From assembly GCA_039654915.1 (NCBI GenBank), contig CM077598.1:77466041-77530040 (forward strand): a stretch of DNA of 64,000 nt, written 5' to 3'. The DNA comes from Aquilaria yunnanensis. Lineage: Eukaryota; Streptophyta; Magnoliopsida; Malvales; Thymelaeaceae. The notes below the pieces were generated by a model. The model saw nothing but the letters and a program-made list of their open reading frames with translations. It was not told the DNA's origin and did no database searches. Both the position numbers and the translations under genes were made by a program. This document shows, piece after piece, positions 1-9,880 of the stretch (within the stretch, counting starts at the first letter, position 1; each line of letters opens with the position of its first letter).

Positions 1-420
1 GTCTGCGCGTCAGGGCGACTTTTTACGTCTGTGGTGGGACGTGTCAGAGGCTTCCTTAAATGCTTCCTTAAATGCGCCTGCCGTACTCCCGGGGTCCCTG
101 GGCGAGGTCGTCCTCTAGTTCAGACAGAGCCTCTTCGGGAAGCCTACCCTCAGTTCGGGGGTTCCCAGTTCCAGGGGGTTCCGCCTTCGGGGATATCATA
201 TTCGGGCAGCAATGTCTGGTGCCACTTTTCCGAAGGCGCGTTGTTCACAACCTTGGGGGGCGAATGGAGTCCTCAAGTTTTACTGGCGTGCCGAGGCTCG
301 GAGCTCTCAGGCTATCTCCCGAGGTGCATGATTCCACCTATTCCCGGGAAGCGCCAGTTCTTCTGGCCGTTGTTATGGCAGGGTATTCGGCCAGATTGAG
401 GCGACAGCCTTTGGCTATCA
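1..420 (-). repeat. E1 3' LTR, cut by the window edge
   Basis: This is the inner 420 bp of the left LTR of Tat element E1. It matches 10296-10715 with only four substitutions, all transitions, and ends in GGCTATCA at 420. About 447 bp of it should lie left of the window, judging from the 867-bp right LTR. Because E1 is on the minus strand, this is its 3' LTR. The polypurine tract follows at once on the right. Open frames across this stretch on both strands are chance reading of LTR sequence. Confidence 0.95.
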
Positions 421-433
421 CATGCCCCCCTCT
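421..433 (-). other. E1 polypurine tract
   Basis: Read on the minus strand, AGAGGGGGGCATG ends directly against the LTR start TGATAGCC. This is the expected position and composition of the plus-strand primer of an LTR retrotransposon. E2 has AAAGGGGGGCATG and E3 has AAGGGGGACATG at the same place. Confidence 0.9.
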
Positions 434-965
434 GGAAAGCCGAAGTGAAGACTTCGGTTTGCATCTCTTCCCGAGGTTGCCGTTGGGAGTCTTGTTGGGA
501 AGCATAACCTGTTCCGAGGTCGCACCTTTTGCCCGAGGGTCTGGGCTGTTCGGCCTTGGCCTATTCTTTGGTGTCTCTGAGGCAAAGCCTGTACCGAAGA
601 TACACCTCTTGCCCAAAAGTCATGGGCTGTTCAGCCATAGCCTGTCTCTTGGTGTCCTCGAGGTGGCCTGCTTTTTTATTTCTGCAGGTCTGATGGCCAA
701 GCGTGTCAGACTGAGCGGCGCGTCTCCATTTCTCAGGGATGTCAAACGACGTGTCCCAATCAGGAGGCGTGTCCCGGTTTTCCAGGCACGTTTGGGGAGG
801 CACGTCCCCCATTTCTGCGCAGCGGTTGACACGTGGCTTCTTGCCATTGGAGGAGAGGCGCGTCATTTACAGAGGGCGCGCCTTTTCGGGTGCAGCGGGC
901 AGTTACGGCGACGGTTCGCCTCCAATGGGTACTTATGATGTTCTTTCGGTTACCCACCTTTGGCC
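434..965. other. E1 untranslated spacer between antisense promoter and 3' LTR
   Basis: This is internal non-coding sequence of E1 upstream of the antisense gene. It contains direct copies of a short phrase around TTGCCCGAGGG / TTGCCCAAAAG followed by GGGCTGTT at about 530-560 and 608-640. Related sequence lies beside the LTRs of E2 (about 14000-14500) and, more diverged, E3 and E5. No conserved reading frame is kept between copies, so I treat the open frames here as noise. Confidence 0.7.
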
Positions 966-973
966 TATAAATA
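966..973 (+). promoter_or_regulatory. TATA box of the E1 antisense gene
   Basis: TATAAATA lies 288 bp upstream of the ATG at 1261. A TATA box occurs at the matching place of the homologous gene in E2 (14002-14009, minus), E3 (19334-19341, minus) and E5 (36842-36849, plus). Conservation at four loci supports a separate promoter driving transcription opposite to gag-pol. Confidence 0.75.
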
Positions 974-1260
974 GCCCATTCTATCATAAGTCCCACTTAC
1001 TGTTTTTCTGCTCTTTTTCTGCTCTGCCCTCTGTTCTTGCGTTTTATCTTGCTTTCTGTGGCGGAGCTTCTTTAATCAGAGCTTTTTCCTACCAACTTTC
1101 ACGACGGCGTCCTCCGGCAAATCTTTTGGTGGGTTTTGATTTCCAGAGTACTTGATTCCTCTGTTTTTCTGAGTTTTTCTGGAAAACTGTTGTTTTCTCC
1201 AAACTCGTCTTCTGAGTTTTTTCTGGAAACTATTTTCTTTTCCATCTCAAACTCTTTTTC

Positions 1261-3609
1261 ATGTCTGCGATGCCTGTTCCCGAGAGCTGGAAACCTCTTC
1301 TGGCCCATCCTTGCTGTACCACCCCCGAAAAACTAGAGAGGTGGAAGAAAAAATTCTTTCTTCCGTCTTACGCTGTGACCAGACTGCCTCGTTCTAGCCA
1401 TTTTGCTTTTTCAAACCGTGGCGACGAGGTTACCGTCTTCCGAGCCCAACTGAAGGCCGGTCTTCGGTATCCTCCCCCGAAGGTGGTTTGCGAGTTCTGC
1501 CAATTCCATGGCATTGCTGTGAACCAGCTTCCCCCGAATGCGTACTGCTACTTTAACGCCTACCTCTGCATGTGTGGCGTGTTCGGGATAGAGCCCCACT
1601 TCATCATTTTCATGCAGTACTACAAGCTCTATGTGGTCCCGAAGGGTGGCTTCTATTTCCTGCTACCTCGGGGATCCGGGAGCAAAAAATTCACCTTCAC
1701 CTTCGACACGAAGGACAGCTGGCGGGGGTGGCAGCCTAAGTTCTTTTTCCTCAAGGTGGATAAGAACTGGTCTGATGTCCCGACCAGGTGGGCTCAGGGA
1801 GTGCTGAACGCAGACGTCGTCGATCCGAGGATGCTGCTGACCCCACCGTTGGCTTCCGTGTTCGCGGATTTCGACGCCCGCATTCGGGCAGTCGCTGACT
1901 GGGCTCCCGAGGTCTCTCCTCGTGCTCTTTACCCCTTCCCTATCAACTGGAGGTTGATGACCGAAGAAGTCCTTCGGGAGCTGAAAGTGGTTAAGGAGCA
2001 CGTGACTGACCTCAATATGCCCGCTCCCGCCATCGCCGGGAAAGACTCCTGGCTGGTCAAGCTCCTTAAGGGGGAGACTTCTTTCGAAACTTTTGCCGAA
2101 AGTGAGTAATCTTCCATCCCTTTATACTTTTTCCTCGGACTTACGCTGATATTTCTTCTCTTTTTCAGAGATGGGCGATGGGGCTGCCGCTTATTACAAG
2201 GCCCTCTTTTCTGGCCAAGTGGAGAAGGGGGAGCAGACAAAGAAGGCGGCTTCCCGAAGAAGGAAGACGACAGGGGCGGGACCTTCGGCGAAGCGAGTTC
2301 GGAGGGCTCTCCAGCCTTCTCAGCCAGAGCTTTTGGAGGAAGAAGCTGGCGAAGACGCTGGTCTTGTTGAAATTCCACCGGCCGAGGTCCCCGCTACTTC
2401 CGCCGAGGTGCCTCTTCCCGACCTCGAGGCCCCCAGAAACACTGTAGTGGTAGAAGTACCCACCGCCGAGGAGCGGTACCGGCAGAAGGGTAAGGGTCTT
2501 TCTTCCGAGGGGCCCGAGGATCCCGAGGACACTGTCTCCGAGGTTCCTCCAGGTATGTCTTTAGGCGAAGTTCAGCTCCTTTTCCTTTCGCGAATTTTTC
2601 TTTTGCTCCTAACTTCCTTCTCACTTTCAGGGGAGCCTCTTACTGTTGGCTGGAGGGCCATTCATGAGAGGAAACGGGCCCTGCGTGATGCCACAATCCC
2701 TGAGGGGAAGATCCCCTTGGAGCCCTTTTGGACAATTACGGAGGATATGAATCTGTTCTCCGACGATTGTCCGAAGATGACCAAAGAGATTTGGAAGGGG
2801 ATGACCACTGATGCCTCCTTCCGGGCCATTGCGGCGGCTCACCCGGGGGATAATACCCTCGCCGCAAAAGTCACCGAGCATGCTGCTCAGGTATAGTCTT
2901 TACACTTTTTTCCTCAATTTTCTAAGTGTTTAGACTTGTACTAACCTGGACTTTTGCCTTGCCGTAGCTGCTGGAGTACGCTGGTTATCTCCGAGTTCGG
3001 GTGGCCAGACAGGCTGCCTCCAAGGATGCGACTTCGCGGGAACTCACTGAAGCGAAGGCTTCGCTTGCGAAGGTGATCGCCAGCAACCAGCAGCTGACAG
3101 CGGATTGTTCTCAGCAACTTGCTGCCGTTCGGGAGGAGTTCTCGAAGAAAAGAGAAGAACTTGAAAAGGACTCCTCCCGGAAGATTTCCGACCTCGGCGA
3201 CCAAGTAAAGGAGCTGCTTGCCGCCAATGAAGATCTTGTCAAGGACAAGGCTGTTTCCGACAGTCTTGCGTCGATTTTGACGGACGAGAACACTGCTCTT
3301 CAAGCCGAGGTCGAGGCTCTGAAGAAGGAGTCCGGAGAGATGCTGGGGATAAGCGAGCTCGAGGAGGAGGTTGCTGAGCTGAGGGACGAGGTCAATGTCC
3401 TTGGCATTCAAAAACGTACTTCTGACGACATGGCCAAGGTCGCCTTTCAGGACGGCTTCTGCCTCGCTCGGCACCAAGTGCTGCAGAGGTTCCCAGATTT
3501 GGACCTCTCTTTTCTGGAGGGCCTAAATATTCCTGAGGGACCTCGGTGGCAGTGGTCCAGGGTCGAGCATCTGAAGCTTCCTGGTCTTCGTCCACCCGGC
3601 TCTCCCTAG
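1261..3609 (+). CDS. Tat antisense-gene protein, four exons, about 708 aa, intact
   Basis: This gene lies between pol and the 3' LTR and runs against gag-pol. Inferred exons are 1261-2101, 2169-2552, 2631-2890 and 2968-3609. All introns are GT-AG, 67-78 bp, and join in frame. Exon 1 (residues 1-280) holds a domain resembling the 'putative gypsy type transposon' family (Pfam Transposase_28), with GIAVNQLPPN, EPHFIIFMQYYKLY and KDSWRGW. Exon 2 begins with a basic, nuclear-signal-like stretch (RRRKTTGAGPSAKRVRR) and turns acidic. Exon 3 has the conserved EPFWTITEDMNLFSDD block. Exon 4 is a long coiled coil ending in a conserved DGFCLARHQVL segment. The MS start is shared with the E2 and E3 copies. 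Comparable antisense ORFs are known in Tat elements; their function is unknown. A nuclear self-associating protein is my inference. Two of the introns would be missed by simple ORF calling. Confidence 0.85.
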
Positions 3610-3743
3610 TTTGCTTTAGGGCTCCTCTTATTTTTCTCCTTCGTGCTCCTTCTTTGGACACTTCTTTTGTAAGGCAGCGTTTGCTCTAAATGAACAATCT
3701 TTTCGGCTAAGTCCTTTCTTGCAAGTTTCTTCATTTCCACTGT

Positions 3744-4236
3744 CCCGAACACGTTCGCTTCAAGAGACTTTCGGAAAACCTGCAACCAAAGAAACTTTTT
3801 ACCTTCCTTTGTCCCGAGCGTGCTCGCTCAAGAGACTTTCTGGAAAATTTGCAAAAATTTGGCTAAGTCTTTTGCAGGCTTTTTGTTTCCTTTTATCCCG
3901 AACATGTTCGCTCAAGGGCCTTCGGAAAATCTTTAGCCAAATTTTTCTGTCTTCCTATTGTCCCGAGCATATTTGCTCAAGGGACTTAGGAAAATCTTCA
4001 CGAGATTGCTCATTCCCTTTTTCCCGAGCACGTTCGCTCAAGGGTGTTCGGAAATTACCTCTGCTTTTGTTTTGGCGTGTATTTTTGCGAGATTCTTGCT
4101 TTCCCTTTCTCCCGAGCATGTTCGCTCAAGGGTGTTCGGAAAATTTTCTCTGCACTGATTATGCTGAGTACCTTTGCAAGATTCTTGTTTCCCATTTTTC
4201 CCGAGCATAGTGGCTCAAGGGGCTTCGGGAAGTCAC
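3744..4236. repeat. E1 palindrome array between convergent genes (7 units)
   Basis: Seven degenerate units start near 3744, 3813, 3897, 3962, 4023, 4111 and 4200. Each has CCCGAGC, a six-base spacer such as ATGTTC, then GCTCAAGGG, followed by TTCGGAAA. The core is an inverted repeat (GAGC/GCTC, with outer CCC/GGG). The array fills the gap between the antisense stop at 3609 and the pol stop at 4382. E2 has five units at 10834-11190 and E5 a variant at 47717-48250. Confidence 0.85.
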
Positions 4237-4381
4237 AACCGCTTTTTTCGTGGCGAGCACCTTCGCGGAAATCTGTCTTGGACAATTTTGGTATACTTGA
4301 AAATTTTTCTCAAGACCATTCTTCTCTAGACCATTCTGTACTTAGAATATTTCTTGTACAACATACTTCTTCCGCTCAACC

Positions 4382-7300
4382 TTAGGCGTAGAATTTTTTC
4401 AAGGCATCTGAATGCCAAGTGTTTTTCAATTCTACGCCTTCGGCGTCGCCAAGCTTGTACACGCCTTTTCGTACTTCGGCGAGAACCAGATAAGGTCCTT
4501 CCCAATTTGCGCGAAGTACTCCGTGAGATGGCCTTCGGGGTGCAAAGTCGGCCTTTCGGAGAACGAGGTCTCCTTTTTTGATTTCTTTTGGCCTGGCTTT
4601 TAAGTTGATAGCCGCGGCCACTCTTTGCTGGAAAGCTTTTCTTCTCAGCTCGGCTATTTCTCTGTGTTCGGCCACAAGGTCGAGCTTGGTTCTCAGGCCG
4701 AGGTCGTTTCCGCCTTCATCAAATACTTGCACCCGTATTGAAGGCTGAACTATCTCTATTAGGATAATGGCCTCTGTTCCGAAGACGAGTGAGAAGGGAG
4801 TTTCCCCTGTGGCTCTTCGTGGCGTCGTTCGGTAGCTCCACAATACACTTTGGAGTTCTCCTGGCCATTTCCCCTTGGCTTCCCCAAGTCTCTTTTTCAG
4901 GCCGTCTTTTATGGTCCTGTTTGATACTTCCACCTGCCCATTGCTTTGGGGGTGAGCTACTGGGGCGAAGTGCATCTTTATTCCGAGGTCGCTGATGAAT
5001 TCCTGGAATCCTTTGTCTATGAACTGGGATCCATTATCAGCTACTAGTACCCTCGGTATGCCAAATCTGCATACGATGTTTTTCCACACGAACTTCTGCA
5101 CTTCTTTTGCCGAGATAGTTGCTATTGGTTCTGCCTCTACCCACTTTGAGAAATAGTCCACTACTACCACGCAGAATTTCACGCCTCCGGGCGCTGTGGG
5201 GAGTGGCCCAATGAGGTCTATACCCCAGACTGCGAAGGGCCAAGGATAGTCTGCCGACGTTACCATTTCCGAGGGTATCCTCTGGATTTTTGCATGTCTC
5301 TGGCAACTACCGCACTTCTGGACGAACTGCCTTGCGTCCTTTCTCAGGGTAGGCCAGAAGTATCCTTGGCGGAGTATCACTGCTGCAAGGGCATCAGTTC
5401 CAACGTGCGAGCCGCACATGCCTTCGTGGACTTCTTCGAGGACCATCTCAGTATCCTCTTCGCCCACACATCTCTGCAGCGGATTTGCATATCCTTGCCG
5501 ATATAACTCTTCACCAATCAGGAAGAATCTTCCGGCACGTCTTCGCAGTCTTGCAGCATTGCCGGCGTCTTCGGGAAGCTCGTTCTCTGCGAGGTATCTC
5601 TTTATGGGGTCCTTCCACCCCATTCCCGAGGTCGTTATGCTTAGCACGGAGATGCTTGGATGGTCTAGCACCTCGGTGTATGTTTTGGACTTCGCTAAGC
5701 AATCTGCCTCAGTGTTATTCCGCCGGGGTACATTTTCGATCCGTACGGCGTCAAACTCTTGGATGAGTTTTCTTACCAGCTCGTGGTATTTTGCCAAGAT
5801 GGGGTCCTTCGCCCCATAATCTCCTGCCGTCTGCCGAACTACCAGCTGGGAATCGCTGTGAGCCCTTAAGCTTCTCACGCCAATCTTTCTGGCCAAGCGT
5901 AATCCCGCTATGAGGGCTTCATACTCAGCCACATTATTGGTGACGTTGAAGCTGAACTTGATAGCCTTCATCACCTCTAGGCCTTCGGGTCCTCTTATAA
6001 CTATTCCAGCTCCCTGGTGTTCGGACCCCGAGGCTCCGTCAACATGCAAGGTCCATTCTGGCTCACCTTCTTTCGGATCTGAGTGGTTCTCCTCAGTGGT
6101 GGGTATTTCGGCGATAAAATCTGCCAATGCTTGGGCTTTTATGGCCTTTCGAGGCTCATACGTGATTTCGTGTTCGCCAAGCTCTATGCACCACTTGGAG
6201 AGCCTTCCCGAATGGTCAACTCTCTTCATAACATCCCGTAGTGGTAGACTACTTCGGACGATGATGGGGTGAGCCTGGAAATATGGTCGTAGTCTTCTTC
6301 CTGCAAGCACCAAGGCGTATATAGCTTTTTGAAGCAAAGGGTACCTGACCTCGGCGCCGTGCAAGGACTTGCTGACGTAGTAGACCGGCCATTGTTTCGG
6401 CCCTTCTTCTTTTATCAGGACCGAGCTCACGGCCTTTTCTGTGACGGCGAGGTATAGTACGAGGGGTTCTCCCTCCCGAGGTTGCCGCAGAGTCGGCAGG
6501 CTGGCCAGGTAGACTTTGAGTTCTTCCCAGGCCTTTTGGCAATCTCCTTCCCAGAGATGATTGTTTCTTCCGAGGTCGCCTTCCATCTTTGCTGCCTTTG
6601 TGAGGACTTTGAAGAAAGGTCGACACCTATCTCCGTACCTGGAAATAAACCTGCTCAGAGAGGTTTTTCTTCCGGTTAGTCTCTGCACGTCTTTCACTGT
6701 GGCAGGAGTTCGGAACTCAAGTAGAGCCTTAATCTTCTCAGGATTGGCGTCGATGCCTCTTTCGGATACCATGTACCCAAGGAATTTTCCCGACGTCACC
6801 CCGAAGATACACTTCTCGGGGTTAAGGTGAATCCCGAAGGCTCTGAGTTTTTGGAAGGTTTCCTCCAAATCTGCAACGTGGTAGCCGGGCAGCTTGCTTT
6901 CTACTATCATATCGTCAACATATACTTCCATGTTTCTCCCCATTTGGTCTTTAAAGACCTTGTTCATCAGTCTCTGGTAGGTGGCTCCTGCATTTTTCAG
7001 CCCGAAGGGCATTCTTATATAGCAGTACGTTCCTCCCTCGGTGATGAAGGCAGTTTTCTCTTCATCTTCCGGGTCCATCCTTATCTGATGGTAGCCGCTG
7101 AAGGCATCTAGGAAGCTCAGGAGCCCGTATTCGGCCGTTGAATCTACCAGTTGATCTATTGGCGGGAGGGGAAATGAGTCTTTCGGGCAATTATCGTTCA
7201 AGTTTCTGAAATCAATGCACATCCGGAGTTTGCTGCTACCTTCTTTTGTGGCGATGACCACGTTGCTTAACCATTCGGGGTATTTGACCTCCCTGATAAC

Positions 7301-9880
7301 TTCAGCATCCAATAGGCGCTGGACTTCGGTTTTCACAAAGTTGCTTTTGTGGGCTGAGATGCTTCGTTTCTTTTGCCTGATAGGTTTTGCTTCCGGGCTT
7401 ACTTTGAGGCTGTGCTGTATTATGCCAGGGTTCACTCCTGGCATGTCTTTCGGCGAGTAGGCAAACAGATCTTTATTTTTTAGCAGAAAGGATACAAGAT
7501 TTTCCTTATCACCTTTGGGCAAGCTCTTCCCTATTCGGGTAGATTGTCCTGGGACAAGATCTACTGCTTCCGTTTCTGCTTCTGCGGGATCTCCTTTTTT
7601 GCCTTTCTCCTGCGCCTTTGCCTCCACCGTTTGTGTAGAGCTGTTTGCCGGAGCCTTTCGTGTTTTTACAAACACCTTTCTTACCTCGGCTTGGTCGATG
7701 AAGACCTCTGCATCTCCATCCTTGGTGGCGAATGTGACAGTCAAGTACTTCACATCGGGGCGAATGTGCAGGTTCCCCTGAGTCTGCCTTCCAAGGATGG
7801 CGTTGTACGAAGACGGGACATCCATGACGATGAATCTTGTCATTGTGGACGCGTACAACTCAGCTGCTCCGTCTACCGAAGTGCCTTTCATCATCAAAGG
7901 GAGGTCGATCCATCCGAGGACGGGTAGTTCGGATGGCCCAACGCCGAAGGTGGGCGTGGTGACAGGTTTCAGCTCGCTGCTGGTGATGCCCAGGCTCGGC
8001 AGTAAGTGCGAGAATAGGACGTCAGCATTTGAGCCATCATCAAGCACCACTCTCTTGACGTCCCAGTTCCCTATTCTCGCCATTATCAGCAGCGGGTCGT
8101 CGTGGGGGAAGACGACAGTGGAGCCATCTTTGCGAGCCAATTTCTTTGATGGACTTTGATACTCCATAACAGCAATTTCTCTGGCCTTCCGCTTTCTTTC
8201 CGAGGATGGGAGCCCCGTGGTGATGGTTTGGATGACCCCTACTGGAGGTGGGAGGCGCCTTTTTGGACTTCTGTTTCTCCGCCTGTCGGAGTCATAGTCC
8301 TCGTTTTCGGCCCTCTCTTCCTCCTCTTTTCTGCCTTTAGGGGAGGGCATCCGCAGATACTTGCGAAGTTGGCCCTGTTTGATCAGCGACTCTATGTACT
8401 TCTTCAGCTGGAAGCAGTCTTCGGTGTCATGACCGTGGTCGCGATGAAACTGGCAGAACTTCTTGGCATTCTTCTTATTATCGGCGGCCATGGCCTTTGG
8501 CCGCCGAATCTGCGTCCCTTGCCTTTCCAGCGCCATGAGAATGTTGGTCCGTGTCGTGCTCAAGGGTGTGAAACTTTGAGGTTTCTTTCCTCGCATTCGC
8601 CGTGGTCGACCTGTGTGTTCAGAAAGATACCGGGCTTGCTGGCTGGACCCTTCGGCGCGGTGATGATCAGACTTCGGCCCCGCCATCCTCAATTCCTCGG
8701 CTGTCATGTGCTGCTCTGCCCTTCGGTAAAATTCTCCGAGGGTCTCCGGGGGGTCCTTTGAGAACTCGTAGAACAGCTGTGAGTCACGCCGAAGGCCCCG
8801 TGTCATAGCGAGGATGCGGATTTCGGGCCGGAAGTCCGGGACGCTGAGTGCTTCCCTGTTGAATCGTTCGACATAGTCTCGGATCGTCTCTCCGTTTCTC
8901 TGCTCTATGTCGAACATCTGTACAGGCATTTTGGCCGTCGGCCTGCTCCCAATGAACTGCTGGGTAAAGGCTGTGGACAACTCCTGAAACTCAGTGATAG
9001 TCCCTGGGGGCAACGAATTGTACCATGCTGTTGCTGGGCCCGTGAGGGTGACTTCAAAGCATTTGCACATGGTAGCGTCATCAGCTCCGTGCATTATCAT
9101 GCTCCGCCTGTACTTCGTCAGATGGGCCTGTGGATCAGTCCGGCCATCATAGATCTCCAGCCTAGGCACTCTGAAGTCGCCTGGCATAGCTGCCTCAACG
9201 ACGGTGCGAATAAACGGGGAGCCATCTTCGCATAACGCCCCCGACAGCCTGTCCCAAACGGGTTTTCTGGTCACTTGCTTTTCCACTCTGTCCAGCCGTG
9301 CCAATATCCTTTCCATAAGCGCAGTGGCGCTAGGACCATTTTCGCGGGAGGGTGATCGACGGCGCCTTTTCGGGGAGCGAGTTCGGCGCGGAGGGGTCAG
9401 GGCCCTCGCCTCAGGCGACGAACTGCTTCGCTGTGAGACTCTCGGTCGCTTGGACCCGGTTTGTCCCACAGGCCGTTTCCCGAGGGCTATATCTTCTGTG
9501 GATGATTCTCCGCGAGGATCTCCACTTTCTGAACTGCGGTGTGTAGACTTGGGGCTTCTCTCCCGAGGGCGTGTTGATGAGGAGGGTTTCTGGGCCTGCG
9601 ACTGCTGTGGCCATCTTCGGTCGATCTGCTGAGTCATTTCAGCAACGACCGAGCGCTGAAAGTCCCTCAAGAAGCTCATGGTGATTACCAGAGGGCGGTC
9701 CTCCTCGGGTGTAGAAGTCTCTGGGAGTGTCTGCTCAGCAGCCGGTTGTATCTCAGGCGCGGACGAGGACCTTGGGAGTCCCTTGTCCTTAGAACGCCGA
9801 GTCTCAACGACGGCAATCTGCGAGCGGGTTCCCACAGACGGCGCCAAATGATGGCCCAGGGCCTCATCGTTGTGAGTCAT
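4382..9880 (-). CDS. E1 Gag-Pol polyprotein, Tat lineage, 1832 aa, uninterrupted
   Basis: One open frame encodes the whole element. Approximate order: basic and Ser-rich N-terminus (1-225); gag core from GDFRVPRLEIYDG (233-400); a C-x2-H-x4-H-x4-C knuckle, [14 protein letters not shown] (about 477); protease with LDDGS (613); reverse transcriptase (850-1000) with YVDD at 989; a degenerate first RNase H (1130-1217); a second, archaeal-type RNase H from HVDGASGSEHQGAG (1277-1395); integrase with an HHCC finger (1495-1530) and D, D, E at about 1555, 1617 and 1648. The double RNase H marks the Tat lineage. The frame opens at an ATG inside the LTR and reads through the primer site; homologous LTRs keep this peptide. 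Gag and pol share one frame, so no recoding step is needed. No inactivating change is visible, and the LTRs are 99% alike. Confidence 0.93.
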   Translation of the reverse strand: MTHNDEALGHHLAPSVGTRSQIAVVETRRSKDKGLPRSSSAPEIQPAAEQTLPETSTPEEDRPLVITMSFLRDFQRSVVAEMTQQIDRRWPQQSQAQKPSSSTRPRERSPKSTHRSSESGDPRGESSTEDIALGKRPVGQTGSKRPRVSQRSSSSPEARALTPPRRTRSPKRRRRSPSRENGPSATALMERILARLDRVEKQVTRKPVWDRLSGALCEDGSPFIRTVVEAAMPGDFRVPRLEIYDGRTDPQAHLTKYRRSMIMHGADDATMCKCFEVTLTGPATAWYNSLPPGTITEFQELSTAFTQQFIGSRPTAKMPVQMFDIEQRNGETIRDYVERFNREALSVPDFRPEIRILAMTRGLRRDSQLFYEFSKDPPETLGEFYRRAEQHMTAEELRMAGPKSDHHRAEGSSQQARYLSEHTGRPRRMRGKKPQSFTPLSTTRTNILMALERQGTQIRRPKAMAADNKKNAKKFCQFHRDHGHDTEDCFQLKKYIESLIKQGQLRKYLRMPSPKGRKEEEERAENEDYDSDRRRNRSPKRRLPPPVGVIQTITTGLPSSERKRKAREIAVMEYQSPSKKLARKDGSTVVFPHDDPLLIMARIGNWDVKRVVLDDGSNADVLFSHLLPSLGITSSELKPVTTPTFGVGPSELPVLGWIDLPLMMKGTSVDGAAELYASTMTRFIVMDVPSSYNAILGRQTQGNLHIRPDVKYLTVTFATKDGDAEVFIDQAEVRKVFVKTRKAPANSSTQTVEAKAQEKGKKGDPAEAETEAVDLVPGQSTRIGKSLPKGDKENLVSFLLKNKDLFAYSPKDMPGVNPGIIQHSLKVSPEAKPIRQKKRSISAHKSNFVKTEVQRLLDAEVIREVKYPEWLSNVVIATKEGSSKLRMCIDFRNLNDNCPKDSFPLPPIDQLVDSTAEYGLLSFLDAFSGYHQIRMDPEDEEKTAFITEGGTYCYIRMPFGLKNAGATYQRLMNKVFKDQMGRNMEVYVDDMIVESKLPGYHVADLEETFQKLRAFGIHLNPEKCIFGVTSGKFLGYMVSERGIDANPEKIKALLEFRTPATVKDVQRLTGRKTSLSRFISRYGDRCRPFFKVLTKAAKMEGDLGRNNHLWEGDCQKAWEELKVYLASLPTLRQPREGEPLVLYLAVTEKAVSSVLIKEEGPKQWPVYYVSKSLHGAEVRYPLLQKAIYALVLAGRRLRPYFQAHPIIVRSSLPLRDVMKRVDHSGRLSKWCIELGEHEITYEPRKAIKAQALADFIAEIPTTEENHSDPKEGEPEWTLHVDGASGSEHQGAGIVIRGPEGLEVMKAIKFSFNVTNNVAEYEALIAGLRLARKIGVRSLRAHSDSQLVVRQTAGDYGAKDPILAKYHELVRKLIQEFDAVRIENVPRRNNTEADCLAKSKTYTEVLDHPSISVLSITTSGMGWKDPIKRYLAENELPEDAGNAARLRRRAGRFFLIGEELYRQGYANPLQRCVGEEDTEMVLEEVHEGMCGSHVGTDALAAVILRQGYFWPTLRKDARQFVQKCGSCQRHAKIQRIPSEMVTSADYPWPFAVWGIDLIGPLPTAPGGVKFCVVVVDYFSKWVEAEPIATISAKEVQKFVWKNIVCRFGIPRVLVADNGSQFIDKGFQEFISDLGIKMHFAPVAHPQSNGQVEVSNRTIKDGLKKRLGEAKGKWPGELQSVLWSYRTTPRRATGETPFSLVFGTEAIILIEIVQPSIRVQVFDEGGNDLGLRTKLDLVAEHREIAELRRKAFQQRVAAAINLKARPKEIKKGDLVLRKADFAPRRPSHGVLRANWEGPYLVLAEVRKGVYKLGDAEGVELKNTWHSDALKKFYA
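9827..9846 (-). other. E1 primer binding site
   Basis: On the minus strand TGGCGCCGTCTGTGGGAACC begins two bases inside the LTR end. The first nine bases, TGGCGCCGT, suit the 3' end of a tRNA ending in ACGGCGCCA (tRNA-Asp-like). Full pairing cannot be checked here. E5 has the related TGGCATCGTCTGTGGGAACT. The site is translated as part of the gag frame. Confidence 0.85.

Noticed and set aside
72..938. 288-codon open frame on the plus strand
   Set aside because: It runs across the LTR end and the polypurine tract of E1, and the copy at 10367 shares it only as far as the LTR repeat goes. Neither E2 nor E3 keeps it. It is a chance frame in GC-rich LTR sequence.
1136..1336. Small plus-strand frame overlapping the antisense start
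   Set aside because: It overlaps the better supported ATG at 1261, which is conserved in E2 and E3, and lies in the T-rich 5' untranslated part.
3744..4236. CRISPR-like spaced repeats
   Set aside because: Units are degenerate, unevenly spaced, repeated in other retroelement copies, and this is plant nuclear DNA.
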